46,216 nucleotides of DNA from Rhodospirillales bacterium (GTDB lineage: Bacteria; Pseudomonadota; Alphaproteobacteria; Reyranellales; Reyranellaceae). The notes beneath the pieces are model-generated. The model was not told where the DNA came from and ran no database searches. It worked only from the letters and a program-made list of their open reading frames with translations. The stretch lies in NCBI GenBank assembly GCA_947466085.1, contig CANIEC010000020.1:1-46216 (forward strand), written 5' to 3'. Position numbers and translations under genes: made by a program. Below are positions 8,362-16,768 of this stretch, one piece after another (within the stretch, counting starts at the first letter, position 1; every line of letters begins with the position of its first letter).

Positions 8362-9656
8362 GTCCCGCGCTTGGGCGTGCGGTCGAACACGACCGGCTTG
8401 GGCTTGCTGAACATCTTCCGGAAGTGGACGCCGAACGAGCGCACGACGGTCGCCACCTGGCCGCCGACGAAGCGCAGCAGCACCACGCCGAACTCGAGCG
8501 GCGGGATCTCGCCGCCGCGGATGAAGTTGTGCCCCGCCCGCAGGAAGGTCGTCGCACAAACCAGCACCCACGCCACGGTGACGACGAACAGCGTGAGCAG
8601 AAGCGGCACCAGCGAAGGCGCCAGGAGGCCCGCGAGAATGCCGGAGATCACGCCCACCAGCAGCACCGGCTGGTTCAGCGCCATGCAGAGATGCAGGAGC
8701 GCCGCCAGCTTGGCCGATGGGGTGATGTCCCGGCTCTTCAGGATCTCCGGGAACATCCGCATCGAGACGTGCCGGAAACCGTCCTGCCAGCGCTGCTGCT
8801 GACGCAGCCAGGTCTTGGTGTCGGCCGGCAGTTCGCCCGGCACGCCGACACTGGTCAGGAACAGGGCCCGCCAACCCTTCACCCAGCCGCGATAGGTGAG
8901 GTCGAGATCCTCCGTGACGGTGTCGCCCTTCCAGCCGCCGCCGGCGTCGATGGCCGCGCGCTGCCAGATCCCGCAGGTGCCGTTGAACGGCAGCGGATGG
9001 CCGGCCCAGCAGCGCGTCGCCTGCTCAATGCCGAGATGGGCGTCGAGCGTCACCATCTGCATCTCGGTCAGCGCGTTCTCATGCGGGTTGAGGAAATCGA
9101 AGCGCGCCTGGACGAACGCGGTCTTGGGCTCGGCGAAGAACGGCCGCATGCAGACGCGCAGGAAATCGGTCGGCGGGATGTAGTCGACGTCGAAGATCGC
9201 GAAGAAGTCGTAGGGCGTCTTCTGCATCGCCTCGTGCAGCGCCCCGCCCTTGTAGCCGCTGCGGTCGGTGCGCTGGAGCGCCACCACGTCGAAGCCCTTG
9301 GCCCGCAGCTCCGCCGCCACCTCGCGGACCATGTCGGCCGTCTCGTCGGTGCTGTCGTCGAGGAGCTGGATGTGCAGCTTGTCGCGCGGCCAGTCGAGCG
9401 CCGCCGCCGATTCGGCGCCGCGGCGCACCACGGGCCCCTCGTTGAACGACGGAATCTGCACGACGACATGCGGCAGGTCGGCGTCGGCCGGCAACGGCGT
9501 CGACAGCAGCATCTCCTCGCGACGCAGCCCGCTGGCCTTCAGGCGATGATGCAGCACCACCATGTAGAGCAGGCTGCCGATGAAGGCGGCCAGCAGGACA
9601 CAGCAGACCGCGAAAACGGCGCCGAAGAGAAGAGCCAGGGTGGCGAGGATGGCCAT
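8358..9656 (-). CDS. Glycosyltransferase family 2, membrane processive type (cellulose/mannan-synthase-like)
   Basis: The protein has 432 residues: an N-terminal membrane segment, a cytoplasmic GT-A domain, and about four C-terminal membrane helices. It shows the processive GT2 set: LLDDSTDET, a DVD motif in FAIFDVDYIPP, TED in TVTEDLDLTY, and QQQRW. This is the architecture of CslA/BcsA-like beta-glycan synthases, which extrude a polymer through the membrane. It lies 10 bp downstream of a paralogue, and both end with a similar RTPK-x-G tail (FDRTPKRGT here, FNRTPKTGV in the paralogue). GDP-mannose from the convergent manC is a plausible donor (inference). No PilZ domain or BcsB-like partner is present. 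Confidence 0.88.
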   Translation of the reverse strand: MAILATLALLFGAVFAVCCVLLAAFIGSLLYMVVLHHRLKASGLRREEMLLSTPLPADADLPHVVVQIPSFNEGPVVRRGAESAAALDWPRDKLHIQLLDDSTDETADMVREVAAELRAKGFDVVALQRTDRSGYKGGALHEAMQKTPYDFFAIFDVDYIPPTDFLRVCMRPFFAEPKTAFVQARFDFLNPHENALTEMQMVTLDAHLGIEQATRCWAGHPLPFNGTCGIWQRAAIDAGGGWKGDTVTEDLDLTYRGWVKGWRALFLTSVGVPGELPADTKTWLRQQQRWQDGFRHVSMRMFPEILKSRDITPSAKLAALLHLCMALNQPVLLVGVISGILAGLLAPSLVPLLLTLFVVTVAWVLVCATTFLRAGHNFIRGGEIPPLEFGVVLLRFVGGQVATVVRSFGVHFRKMFSKPKPVVFDRTPKRGT

Positions 9657-9666
9657 CGACGCTGCC

Positions 9667-10911
9667 TCAGACGCCCGTCTTGGGCGTGCGGTTGAACTCT
9701 GTCTTCTTGCCGAAGCCCGCGCTCACGATCGCGGCGGCATTGGCGACGGCGAGGTATACGATCAGCGCGGGCACGCTGGCAGCCGTGACCAAGTAGCGCG
9801 CCGCGCCGCCGCGCTCCAGGCGCCGGTAGGCGCCCCAGGTCATGCCGAACAGCACCACCAGCATGCCGATCAGCCACAGCCAGAGGGCGAACTGGAAAAG
9901 CCCCAGCAGCCGGCCGTGGCCCACGATCGAGATCGCCAGGGCCACGACCCCGACCACGATCAGCGGAAAGATGAGCTGCTGGGCGAGGGCCACGGTGGTG
10001 GTGAGCTTGGCCTCGGCCGGCCAGGCCGATTTCCAGATCGGCCCCAGCAGCTTGCGGGCGACCTGCACGAAGCCCTTCGACCAGCGGCTCTGCTGGGCGC
10101 TGAAATCCTCGACCTTCTGCGGCAGCTCGCCGACCACGTGCGTGTCCATCAGGAACACGCCGGTCCAGCCCTTCAGGTAGGTTCGTAGAACCAGGTCGAG
10201 GTCCTCCGACAGCGTGTCGTGCGACCAGCCGCCTGCCTCCTCGACGGCCGCACGGCGCCAGATGCCACCGGTGCCATTGAACTGGAACGGCACGCCGCGC
10301 CGCGCCCGGACGTCCTGCTCCACGGCGAAGTGCGCGTCCTGCATGAGGCGCTGCGCGCGCGTCAGCCAGTTGCGCCCGCCGTTGCCCCACTCGATACGGG
10401 TCTGCACGAAGGCCGCGCGCGGATGGCTGAGCATTGCCACCATGGCCTCCTTCAGCCAGCCCGGCGGCGGCACGAAATCGGCGTCGAACACCGCGACATA
10501 GGGCGCATCGTCGAGTGCCAGGCCCGCTGCCAGCGCACCGGCCTTGAAGCCGCCGCGGTCGCTGCGGCGGACGTGATGCGCATCGATGCCGGCGCGGCGC
10601 AGGCGCGCGATGGCGTGCGCGGCGATGTCGGAGGTGATGTCGTTGCTGTCGTCGAGAAGCTGGATGGTCAGACGGTCGCGCGGCCAGTCGAGGGCGCCCA
10701 TCGCGGCCATCGATCGTTCCACCACCAGCGGCTCGTTGTAGACCGGCACCTGCACCAGCACACGCGGCAGTTCCTCGGGCAGTGAGGGCGCCGGGGCTTC
10801 GTCGCGCGGCAGCTCGAACAGCCAGTAGACCAGGTAGAGGAAATAGCCCGCGATCGCGAACTGCGCGGCGAGGCACAGGAACACCAGGAGATCGATCAGG
10901 AACAGCAGCAT
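9667..10911 (-). CDS. Glycosyltransferase family 2, membrane processive type (paralogue of the 8358 gene)
   Basis: The protein has 414 residues with the same plan as its downstream neighbour: one N-terminal helix, a GT-A domain and several C-terminal helices. Motifs are LLDDSNDIT, DAD in VAVFDADFVPP, SED in TLSEDLDLVL, and QQSRW. The first two aspartate motifs coordinate the nucleotide sugar and metal; the third aspartate and QxxRW bind acceptor in processive enzymes. The two paralogues differ in the third motif (TED versus SED) and in the residues before RW, so they may build different linkages or act in sequence. It starts 16 bp after the DevA-type ATPase gene and is probably in the same operon. 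Confidence 0.88.
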   Translation of the reverse strand: MLLFLIDLLVFLCLAAQFAIAGYFLYLVYWLFELPRDEAPAPSLPEELPRVLVQVPVYNEPLVVERSMAAMGALDWPRDRLTIQLLDDSNDITSDIAAHAIARLRRAGIDAHHVRRSDRGGFKAGALAAGLALDDAPYVAVFDADFVPPPGWLKEAMVAMLSHPRAAFVQTRIEWGNGGRNWLTRAQRLMQDAHFAVEQDVRARRGVPFQFNGTGGIWRRAAVEEAGGWSHDTLSEDLDLVLRTYLKGWTGVFLMDTHVVGELPQKVEDFSAQQSRWSKGFVQVARKLLGPIWKSAWPAEAKLTTTVALAQQLIFPLIVVGVVALAISIVGHGRLLGLFQFALWLWLIGMLVVLFGMTWGAYRRLERGGAARYLVTAASVPALIVYLAVANAAAIVSAGFGKKTEFNRTPKTGV

Positions 10912-10927
10912 GCCGGGGCCGCCGCGT

Positions 10928-11641
10928 TCAATGGTAGTGAATGGGGACTTCGAAGCAACGGCCGTCCTCGATATGGAGACGGCGCGAGGCCACGTCGAAG
11001 ATGCGCTCGTCGTGGGTCGACAGGACCACGGCGCACTTGGCGCGCATCGAGAGATCCTTGAGCTGGTCGACCACCAGCCGTCCCGACACGCGGTCGAGCG
11101 CCGAGGTCGGCTCGTCGGCGATGATCAGGTCGGGCAGTCCGATCATGGTGCGGGCGATGGCCACACGCTGCTGCTGGCCGCCCGACAGCTCGTCGGGCCA
11201 GGCGGACGCCTTGTCGCCGAGGCCGAGCATGCCGAGCAGATGGCGCGCGCGCGGCTCGTCCCAGGCGGGATCGGCGAGCGGCGTCGTCGAGACGCCGGCG
11301 ATCACGTTCTGAAGCGCCGTCAGCGAGGACAGGAGATTGCGCTTCTGGAACAGGAAGCGGATGCGGTTGCGCAGGACGTCGAGATCGGAACCGCCCAGAC
11401 CGACGATATCGGTGCCGAGCAGCCGCAGCTTGCCCTCGGAGGGCTTGCGCATGGTCCCGAGGATGGTGAGCAGCGTCGTCTTGCCCGAGCCCGACGGGCC
11501 CGTGACGATCACCAGTTCACCCTCACGGACCTGCATGTTGATGTCGTACAGGACATCGACCCGCTGCGGTCCCTCGCCGTAATGGTGATGAACGTCGACC
11601 GCCTCGACGACCGGCGGCCCGAATCCCTGCGTGTCTGCCAT
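10928..11641 (-). CDS. ABC transporter ATP-binding protein, DevA/LolD type
   Basis: The 237-residue ATPase has Walker A GPSGSGKTT, the signature LSGGQQQRVAIARTM, Walker B LIIADEPTSALD, and the H-loop in VVLSTHDERIF. It belongs to the MacB/LolD/DevA family that powers FtsX-like permeases rather than solute importers. I chose the ATG at 11641. A GTG at 11650 in the same frame overlaps the stop of the permease gene (GTGA), so it is a serious alternative adding three residues. It should pair with the permease and HlyD-type protein encoded immediately upstream. Confidence 0.9.
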   Translation of the reverse strand: MADTQGFGPPVVEAVDVHHHYGEGPQRVDVLYDINMQVREGELVIVTGPSGSGKTTLLTILGTMRKPSEGKLRLLGTDIVGLGGSDLDVLRNRIRFLFQKRNLLSSLTALQNVIAGVSTTPLADPAWDEPRARHLLGMLGLGDKASAWPDELSGGQQQRVAIARTMIGLPDLIIADEPTSALDRVSGRLVVDQLKDLSMRAKCAVVLSTHDERIFDVASRRLHIEDGRCFEVPIHYH

Positions 11642-11646
11642 CGCGC

Positions 11647-12924
11647 TCACTCGAACAGCATGATGGGGTCGACCCGCCACAGGCGCCGGATGGCGAACAG
11701 GCTGGAAACGAGGGTCATGATCAGGCAGGCGACCAGCGCCACGACCATCTCGCGCAGGCCCATCGTCATGCCGAGGTGCATCGCCGCCTCCGTGGCCCCG
11801 TAGACGAAGCGCCCGAGGGTGAAGGCCACCAGGAAGGCCGGCGTGATGATGGCCGCGCCGATCTGGCCGATCATGAACAGGAAGAACCACCAGTCGTAAC
11901 CAAGGCTCTTCAGGATGGCATATTCGGGCAGGTAGAACCGGATGATCTGGTACTGGGCGTAATAGATGAAGACCATGCCGATCATCACGCCCATCACGAA
12001 GCCCAGGTCGGTGATGTAGCCGACCGGCGTCTCGCGCGACCAGTAGGTCCGTTCGCGCTTCTCGAAGTCGCGCAGGGTGACGACCTCGCCACGCCCCGCC
12101 AGCGCGGTGTTGAGCTCCCGGCGAACCTGGTCGACGTTCGAGCCCTTGGCGAGCTGGACCGCGATGAAGGCTGGCCGGTCCGACCACCACGAGCCGAACA
12201 CCTCGGCCATCGTGTCCTCCGACATGATGACCGCGCCGTCGTTCAGGACGTTGGGGCCGAGCGCGAAGGTGCCGACCACGAACAGCTGACGCAGCAGACC
12301 GCGCGTGTCGGGCGGTCCCAGAACCTGGAACTCCGGCTTGGCGGGCCCCACCTGCTCGGCAAGATCGCCGAAATAGGGCCTCGATTCGCGGTCGTAGAGC
12401 AGCCGCCGGGACTCGCGAAGGCGGTAGAGGTTGTCGCGCAGACCAGGCACGTCGATGGCAGGCCGCTCCACATCGAGGGCGTACCAGGCGATGCGGCGGC
12501 TTCCTTCCATGCCCTTGTGGGTCAGCGACATGACGCCGAACCAGAAGGGCAGCGTGTTGGTCACCGCCGGATTGGCCGCCAGAACGTCCATCATGGAGGC
12601 CGGCACTTCGGCATGAAGCTGCAGCGACTTGAAGCCGTAGGGGACCAGGACGAGATCGCCGACAACGGAGCGGTGCAGCCGGATCGCCGAGTCATAGACG
12701 GCGCGCTCGATCCCGAGCTGGGCGAAGATCACCAGCAGGCTTGCAGTGACGCCGGCCAGCGACAGAAGGGTGCTGGTCCGCTGGCGCTTGAGCTGCTGGG
12801 AGCCCAGCGGCATCCGAGTGGCGGTGATGGCTGCCGCCCGCAAACGCGCCAACGAGAAGCTAGGCCGCCAGCTGAACCAGCGCCGCGGCCGCAGCGGCGG
12901 ATTGCCTGGCAGCGAGACAGCCAT
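11647..12924 (-). CDS. ABC transporter permease, FtsX-like (DevC type)
   Basis: This 425-residue membrane protein has one helix near residues 52-72 (TLLSLAGVTASLLVIFAQLG), a long periplasmic region, and three helices in the C-terminal third. The last stretch, LIMTLVSSLFAIRRLWRVDP, is typical of the FtsX-like DevC/MacB family. Such permeases act mechanically with a HlyD adaptor to move glycolipids or other substrates across the envelope, usually through a TolC-like outer-membrane pore. No TolC gene lies in this window. The start ATG shares one base with the stop of the HlyD gene, so translation is probably coupled. Confidence 0.88.
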   Translation of the reverse strand: MAVSLPGNPPLRPRRWFSWRPSFSLARLRAAAITATRMPLGSQQLKRQRTSTLLSLAGVTASLLVIFAQLGIERAVYDSAIRLHRSVVGDLVLVPYGFKSLQLHAEVPASMMDVLAANPAVTNTLPFWFGVMSLTHKGMEGSRRIAWYALDVERPAIDVPGLRDNLYRLRESRRLLYDRESRPYFGDLAEQVGPAKPEFQVLGPPDTRGLLRQLFVVGTFALGPNVLNDGAVIMSEDTMAEVFGSWWSDRPAFIAVQLAKGSNVDQVRRELNTALAGRGEVVTLRDFEKRERTYWSRETPVGYITDLGFVMGVMIGMVFIYYAQYQIIRFYLPEYAILKSLGYDWWFFLFMIGQIGAAIITPAFLVAFTLGRFVYGATEAAMHLGMTMGLREMVVALVACLIMTLVSSLFAIRRLWRVDPIMLFE

Positions 12925-13922
12925 CAGAGAAAGGTGACGCGCGTCTCGCGGCCCAGCACCTGGGGCATGCTGGACGGGTCATCGAGCTGGATCTCGACCT
13001 GCACCACGCGCGCGTCGGTGGAAGAGCCACCATCGGGCTCCATGCGCTGCATGCGCTTCACCGTCGGCGCGACGCGGGAGATCGTGCCCATGTAGACGGT
13101 CGGACTGCCACGAAAGGTCACCTCGACCTTGCCGCCGGCCGCGATGCGACCGACATTCAGCTCGTCCACATCGGCCAGCACGCGAAGTTGTGACAGATCG
13201 ACGATCTTGGCGATGCCGTTCTGGGAGACGCGCTCACCCTGGCGGGAATAGATCTGGATGACGATGCCGTCGAGCGGCGAACGCACCAGTGCCTGCTCGC
13301 GTGTGTTCCGGGCATTGTCCAGCTTGGCCTTGATGATCGAAATGTCCGTATCGATCTGCTGCAGGTCGGTCTGCAGCGTCTCCTTCATGACGCGCAGTTT
13401 TGCCTGCTCCCGCTCGAGGCTTTGAAGGGAGATGCTCTGTTCGAGCTGCTTCTGGTCCGGCGGCTTGCCCGAACGCTGCATCTCTAGGTTCTTGAGCTTG
13501 ACCTCTTCCGCCGCCGACCTGACCATGACTTCCTGCATGGCAATCTCGGCGGTGCGATAGCCGCTGACCATCGACTTGCGAGCCCGCTCGGTCTTGACAA
13601 GCTCCGCCTCGGTCGTGCGAACGGCGATATCGGCCTTGGGATAGTTCGACAGGACGGCGATGATTTCGTCGCGCTTTACCTTCTGGCCGTCCGTAACCCG
13701 CAGCTCGATCAGCACACCGCCGCCGGCCGGATCGCCAGCAATCAACGCCGTGCCCGCAGGCGCGTCGGTGTAGCCACGGGAGATCAGCGGCGGCAAAGGA
13801 CGGGGCCCGTCCTGCGCACTGCTGGTCTGCCGGCTGGGAGTCATCCACAGGATCAGAGCCGCGCCAACCAGCAGCGCGACCAGTCCTGCGGCGCTCCAAG
13901 TGAACTTTCTTACCTGCGCCAT
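12924..13922 (-). CDS. HlyD-family periplasmic adaptor (DevB type)
   Basis: The 332-residue protein has an N-terminal signal anchor (AAGLVALLVGAALILWMT), a biotinyl-lipoyl-like hairpin (GVLIELRVTDGQKVKRDEII), a central alpha-helical coiled-coil region (about residues 90-215), then a second lipoyl half (ALVRSPLDGIVIQIYSRQGE) and a beta-barrel. This is the membrane-fusion-protein fold that links an inner-membrane transporter to an outer-membrane duct. With the next two genes it makes a DevBCA-type tripartite exporter. The ATG has no obvious Shine-Dalgarno close by; the 55-bp gap after the export lipoprotein gene holds a weak hairpin but no clear promoter. Confidence 0.9.
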   Translation of the reverse strand: MAQVRKFTWSAAGLVALLVGAALILWMTPSRQTSSAQDGPRPLPPLISRGYTDAPAGTALIAGDPAGGGVLIELRVTDGQKVKRDEIIAVLSNYPKADIAVRTTEAELVKTERARKSMVSGYRTAEIAMQEVMVRSAAEEVKLKNLEMQRSGKPPDQKQLEQSISLQSLEREQAKLRVMKETLQTDLQQIDTDISIIKAKLDNARNTREQALVRSPLDGIVIQIYSRQGERVSQNGIAKIVDLSQLRVLADVDELNVGRIAAGGKVEVTFRGSPTVYMGTISRVAPTVKRMQRMEPDGGSSTDARVVQVEIQLDDPSSMPQVLGRETRVTFL

Positions 13923-13977
13923 AACAAATAGTACCAGAAAACCCTTGGGGACGCTGCCCCTAGTTGGAAGTTCGGCG

Positions 13978-15132
13978 TCAGAAGCCGGTCGTCAGAACAT
14001 TGCCTCGCGCCACGCCGACGATCGAGAAGGTGCGATAGAGTGATGTCAATATCTTGTCGTACTCGTAGAGCGGCGCGTTAGTGATATAGACAACGTCCTT
14101 CGGCAGTACCGGAAACTGCTGTGCAATGAAAATGGACACCGGCTGGTAAAGATCAAGCCGGAAAACCCGCCCCCGGGCTGTGGGATTATTCTGCAAATCC
14201 CCCATTCTGAACACATAAACGCCTGTTTTGTTGGCCCGCGTGTCGTTGAGGCCGCCGACCGTCCCCATGGCCTCGAGCAGGCTGATCGAATGCTTGGACA
14301 TGTCGACATTGCCCGCCTTCACGACGGCGCCCAGAACGGTGAACATGCGCGGATTGGGGCGCACCACGATTTCATCGTTCTTCTGAAGGCCGATATCGCC
14401 GCCGGCCAGCAGGTCGGAATATTGCGTCTGCAGGATGATCTGGCCGTTACGGCGCACGACCACCTCGAATTGATTGGCGCCCACGCCGTTGGGAGCCTGT
14501 CCGCCGATGCCGGCCGGACCGCCGGCCTTGTTGATCGCCTCCACCACGGAGCGCACCCCCTCGAGCAGGGAGATGCGCCCGGGGTTCCTGACGTCGCCCG
14601 ATATCATCACGGTGTGGGTCCGGTCGGCGACGAATTCGACGATGACCTGCGGGTCCTGGGCCTTGCCAGAAGCCGCCACCTGCTGGGCGATCTTTTTCTC
14701 GATCTGGCTGAGGTCGAGCCCCGCGACCTTGATCGTGCCGACGAACGGCACATTGACCGTTCCGTCGTCGGTGACGCGCTGGACGCCGAAGTCGGCTCCC
14801 GGCCGCTGGATGGTCGGGAAGATGCTGCCCTCGTAGGGCTCGAAGATACGCACCTTGATGGCGTCGCCGGGCGCCACGGCGATCCGGCCGCCGGCTGGCA
14901 AATTGCTCACCGTCGAGGGGCGGTCGATAGGCGGTGGCTGACGATAGTTCGCGATGGTGGTCGGGGTAAGATCGATGACGTCAAAGGGCAAGGCGTCCGT
15001 CGTCGTCGTGGCCGCGCCTCCCATCCAGGGGCCGTCGCCAGGCATCGCGGTACAGGCCGCCAAGCCGACAACCAGGCCAAGGACAATGGCGGTAGGTCGC
15101 GCGGCAGCGCGCAGCCAGCTCCAGATTGTCAA
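13978..15132 (-). CDS. Polysaccharide export outer-membrane lipoprotein (Wza/KpsD-like)
   Basis: I place the start at TTG 15132, which gives 384 residues and a clean lipoprotein signal peptide with lipobox LAAC at Cys27, and a GGAG site 8 nt upstream. Another TTG at 15183 in frame would add 17 polar residues in front of the signal. After the signal come a poly-export domain (AVAPGDAIKVRIFEPYEGS, then VNVPFVGTIKVAGL) and two SLBB-type repeats (VMISGDVRNPGRISLLEGV and FTVLGAVVKAGNVDMSKHSI). Wza-like proteins form the outer-membrane channel for capsule or exopolysaccharide. No Wzc-type tyrosine kinase is nearby; the Wzm/Wzt pair just upstream is the likely partner. Confidence 0.92.
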   Translation of the reverse strand: MTIWSWLRAAARPTAIVLGLVVGLAACTAMPGDGPWMGGAATTTTDALPFDVIDLTPTTIANYRQPPPIDRPSTVSNLPAGGRIAVAPGDAIKVRIFEPYEGSIFPTIQRPGADFGVQRVTDDGTVNVPFVGTIKVAGLDLSQIEKKIAQQVAASGKAQDPQVIVEFVADRTHTVMISGDVRNPGRISLLEGVRSVVEAINKAGGPAGIGGQAPNGVGANQFEVVVRRNGQIILQTQYSDLLAGGDIGLQKNDEIVVRPNPRMFTVLGAVVKAGNVDMSKHSISLLEAMGTVGGLNDTRANKTGVYVFRMGDLQNNPTARGRVFRLDLYQPVSIFIAQQFPVLPKDVVYITNAPLYEYDKILTSLYRTFSIVGVARGNVLTTGF

Positions 15133-15215
15133 ATCCCGATCTCCGTCCGGAACTGTCGCGATCCGCGCCGCGCCTCGTCCCAACTCATTGATGCTTCACT
15201 CAGCCCAAGTCGTAG

Positions 15216-15599
15216 TTAACCCGTGGCGCGGCGCCGGTGCAAGCTTTCCCCGGCGGAGAGTCGTGGTTCCCTCTCGAGCCTTGCCGTCGCCTCCTCCGCT
15301 GTCCCGGCGATCTCCAGCAACTCCGAGAAACCGCTGACGAGGAGGCAATCCCACGCAGCGCCGGCGAACCGGCAAAAAACGATGCGGGCCTCCATGTTCG
15401 CCGCCTGATGCAGGACGGACGCGAAGGTCCGGACGCCGGCAGCGCTCATATAGGTGACCTGGCTGCCATCGACGATGAGGCGCGCGCCCGGCCGAAGGGC
15501 TGCCAGCAGCAGCTCCCCGACACCCGTCGCGGTCACCGAATCGATCTTGACCGGCAGCATCACGGTGGAGATCGGCTGCTTCTTGCTCATGCTACTCAT
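15216..15599 (-). CDS. STAS-domain protein
   Basis: The protein has 127 residues from ATG 15599, which overlaps the stop of the upstream glycosyltransferase gene (ATGA); a second Met lies at 15590. It is essentially a single STAS fold: a first strand (STVMLPVKIDS), then LIVDGSQVTYMSAAGVRTFASVL, and a C-terminal helix. STAS proteins are phospho-switchable anti-anti-sigma factors or small regulatory modules. In the loop where SpoIIAA and RsbV have D-S-S/T-G, this protein has S-A-A-G, so the usual phospho-acceptor Ser appears to be Ala. Its place inside a glycan operon suggests a local regulator of synthesis or export. A partner kinase or phosphatase is not in the window. Confidence 0.8.
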   Translation of the reverse strand: MSSMSKKQPISTVMLPVKIDSVTATGVGELLLAALRPGARLIVDGSQVTYMSAAGVRTFASVLHQAANMEARIVFCRFAGAAWDCLLVSGFSELLEIAGTAEEATARLEREPRLSAGESLHRRRATG

Positions 15600-16762
15600 A
15601 CGGACTTCCCGGGTGCGGCATCCCTCTGCCTGTCCTTGGCGGCCACCTGGCGATCGCGCCATTGCCCGCCCAGATCGCTACCACGCCAATAGATGCTTCG
15701 GCCCCACAGCGCATTCACGATCAGTACCGGTGCCAGGACCTCGCGAACCAGTGCCGCCGCCGCCGCGCCGATCCCGAAGGAAAGACCTCGGCCCGTCATG
15801 AACCACTTCTCGGCCAGCAGCCACAAGACGGTATGGAGGAGCAGGGCGCCGGCGACCAGGGCGGCGTTCGCGCCCGAACAGACGAGGGCACCGACGCCGG
15901 CCAGGCCGGTGGCAGCCCAGCCGATCGCGGGTTCCCACAGCACGAGGGGCCAGACCGGCAGCCGCAGCCGCGTTCGTGCCCAGCGAACCTGGCGCCGCCA
16001 CACGGTCGCCCAGGACCGTTCCCCGAGCGGCAGACGCGGCATAACCTCGCCCAGCTGCGTGGAAAGGCCCAGTTCGCGCACCGAGCGCACGACCGAATAG
16101 TCGTCGGCGATCCAGCGATTGAAGCCCCGCCAGTTGCCGATGCGCTGAAGCGTCTCCCGGGTCATCAGCGTGACACCGCCCGACGCCACGGCCAGCCCCA
16201 GCCGGTCGGCGGCGAACAGGAACCTCGCCTGGTGCCCGTCGATATAGGCGCGCTCGATCTCGGCCGCGAAGGTACCGGGCGCTTCAGCGGCCTTGAGCGC
16301 GAGCACCAGCCCCGCCCCCGCCGCCAGAGGCGCCGCCGCACGACGCAATTCGTCGAGGGAGAGCTGGATACCGGCATCGCACAGGCCCACGACCGGGCGG
16401 CTGGCCGCTTCCAGGCCCTTGCGCACATTGTTCATCTTCGGATTGAACGTGTCGTCCTTGCCGACGAGGATCGGCGCCTCGGGCCAAAGGGTCCTGAGCG
16501 GCGCCACGGCGCCATCGTCGGGCTGGGCCACGCAGATCAGCACCTCGACCCCGGCCTCGGCCAGCCGTCGCAGGACCTCGACGTAAGCCACCGTCGCGTC
16601 CTCGGCGCCGGCCATCGGCGCCACGATGCTGAAATCACCGGCCCGATGGCTGGCGGCAGACGTCCGTCGGGGCGTACGCGCCAGCGCCGCACTTGCCCAC
16701 TGGATTGCCGAACCAAACGACCACCAGCCGAAGCCGAGCCACACCAGGGTCCCCGGCTCCAT
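15596..16762 (-). CDS. Glycosyltransferase, GT21/ceramide-glucosyltransferase-like (HpnI-like)
   Basis: The 388-residue protein has an N-terminal hydrophobic segment, a GT-A domain and several C-terminal membrane helices. It carries NPKMNNVRKGLEAA, GLCDAGIQLS, the acidic motif WIADDYSVVRSV, and RRQVRW, matching the D1-D2-D3-(Q/R)xxRW set of glucosylceramide synthases and hopanoid HpnI. In D2 the usual second acidic residue is lacking (CDAGI rather than a DSD type). Family members attach one sugar to a lipid such as ceramide, diacylglycerol or hopanoid, so this enzyme may start the product on a lipid acceptor. It lies 6 bp after the Wzt-type ATPase gene. Confidence 0.82.
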   Translation of the reverse strand: MEPGTLVWLGFGWWSFGSAIQWASAALARTPRRTSAASHRAGDFSIVAPMAGAEDATVAYVEVLRRLAEAGVEVLICVAQPDDGAVAPLRTLWPEAPILVGKDDTFNPKMNNVRKGLEAASRPVVGLCDAGIQLSLDELRRAAAPLAAGAGLVLALKAAEAPGTFAAEIERAYIDGHQARFLFAADRLGLAVASGGVTLMTRETLQRIGNWRGFNRWIADDYSVVRSVRELGLSTQLGEVMPRLPLGERSWATVWRRQVRWARTRLRLPVWPLVLWEPAIGWAATGLAGVGALVCSGANAALVAGALLLHTVLWLLAEKWFMTGRGLSFGIGAAAAALVREVLAPVLIVNALWGRSIYWRGSDLGGQWRDRQVAAKDRQRDAAPGKSV

Positions 16763-16768
16763 CCGGCC

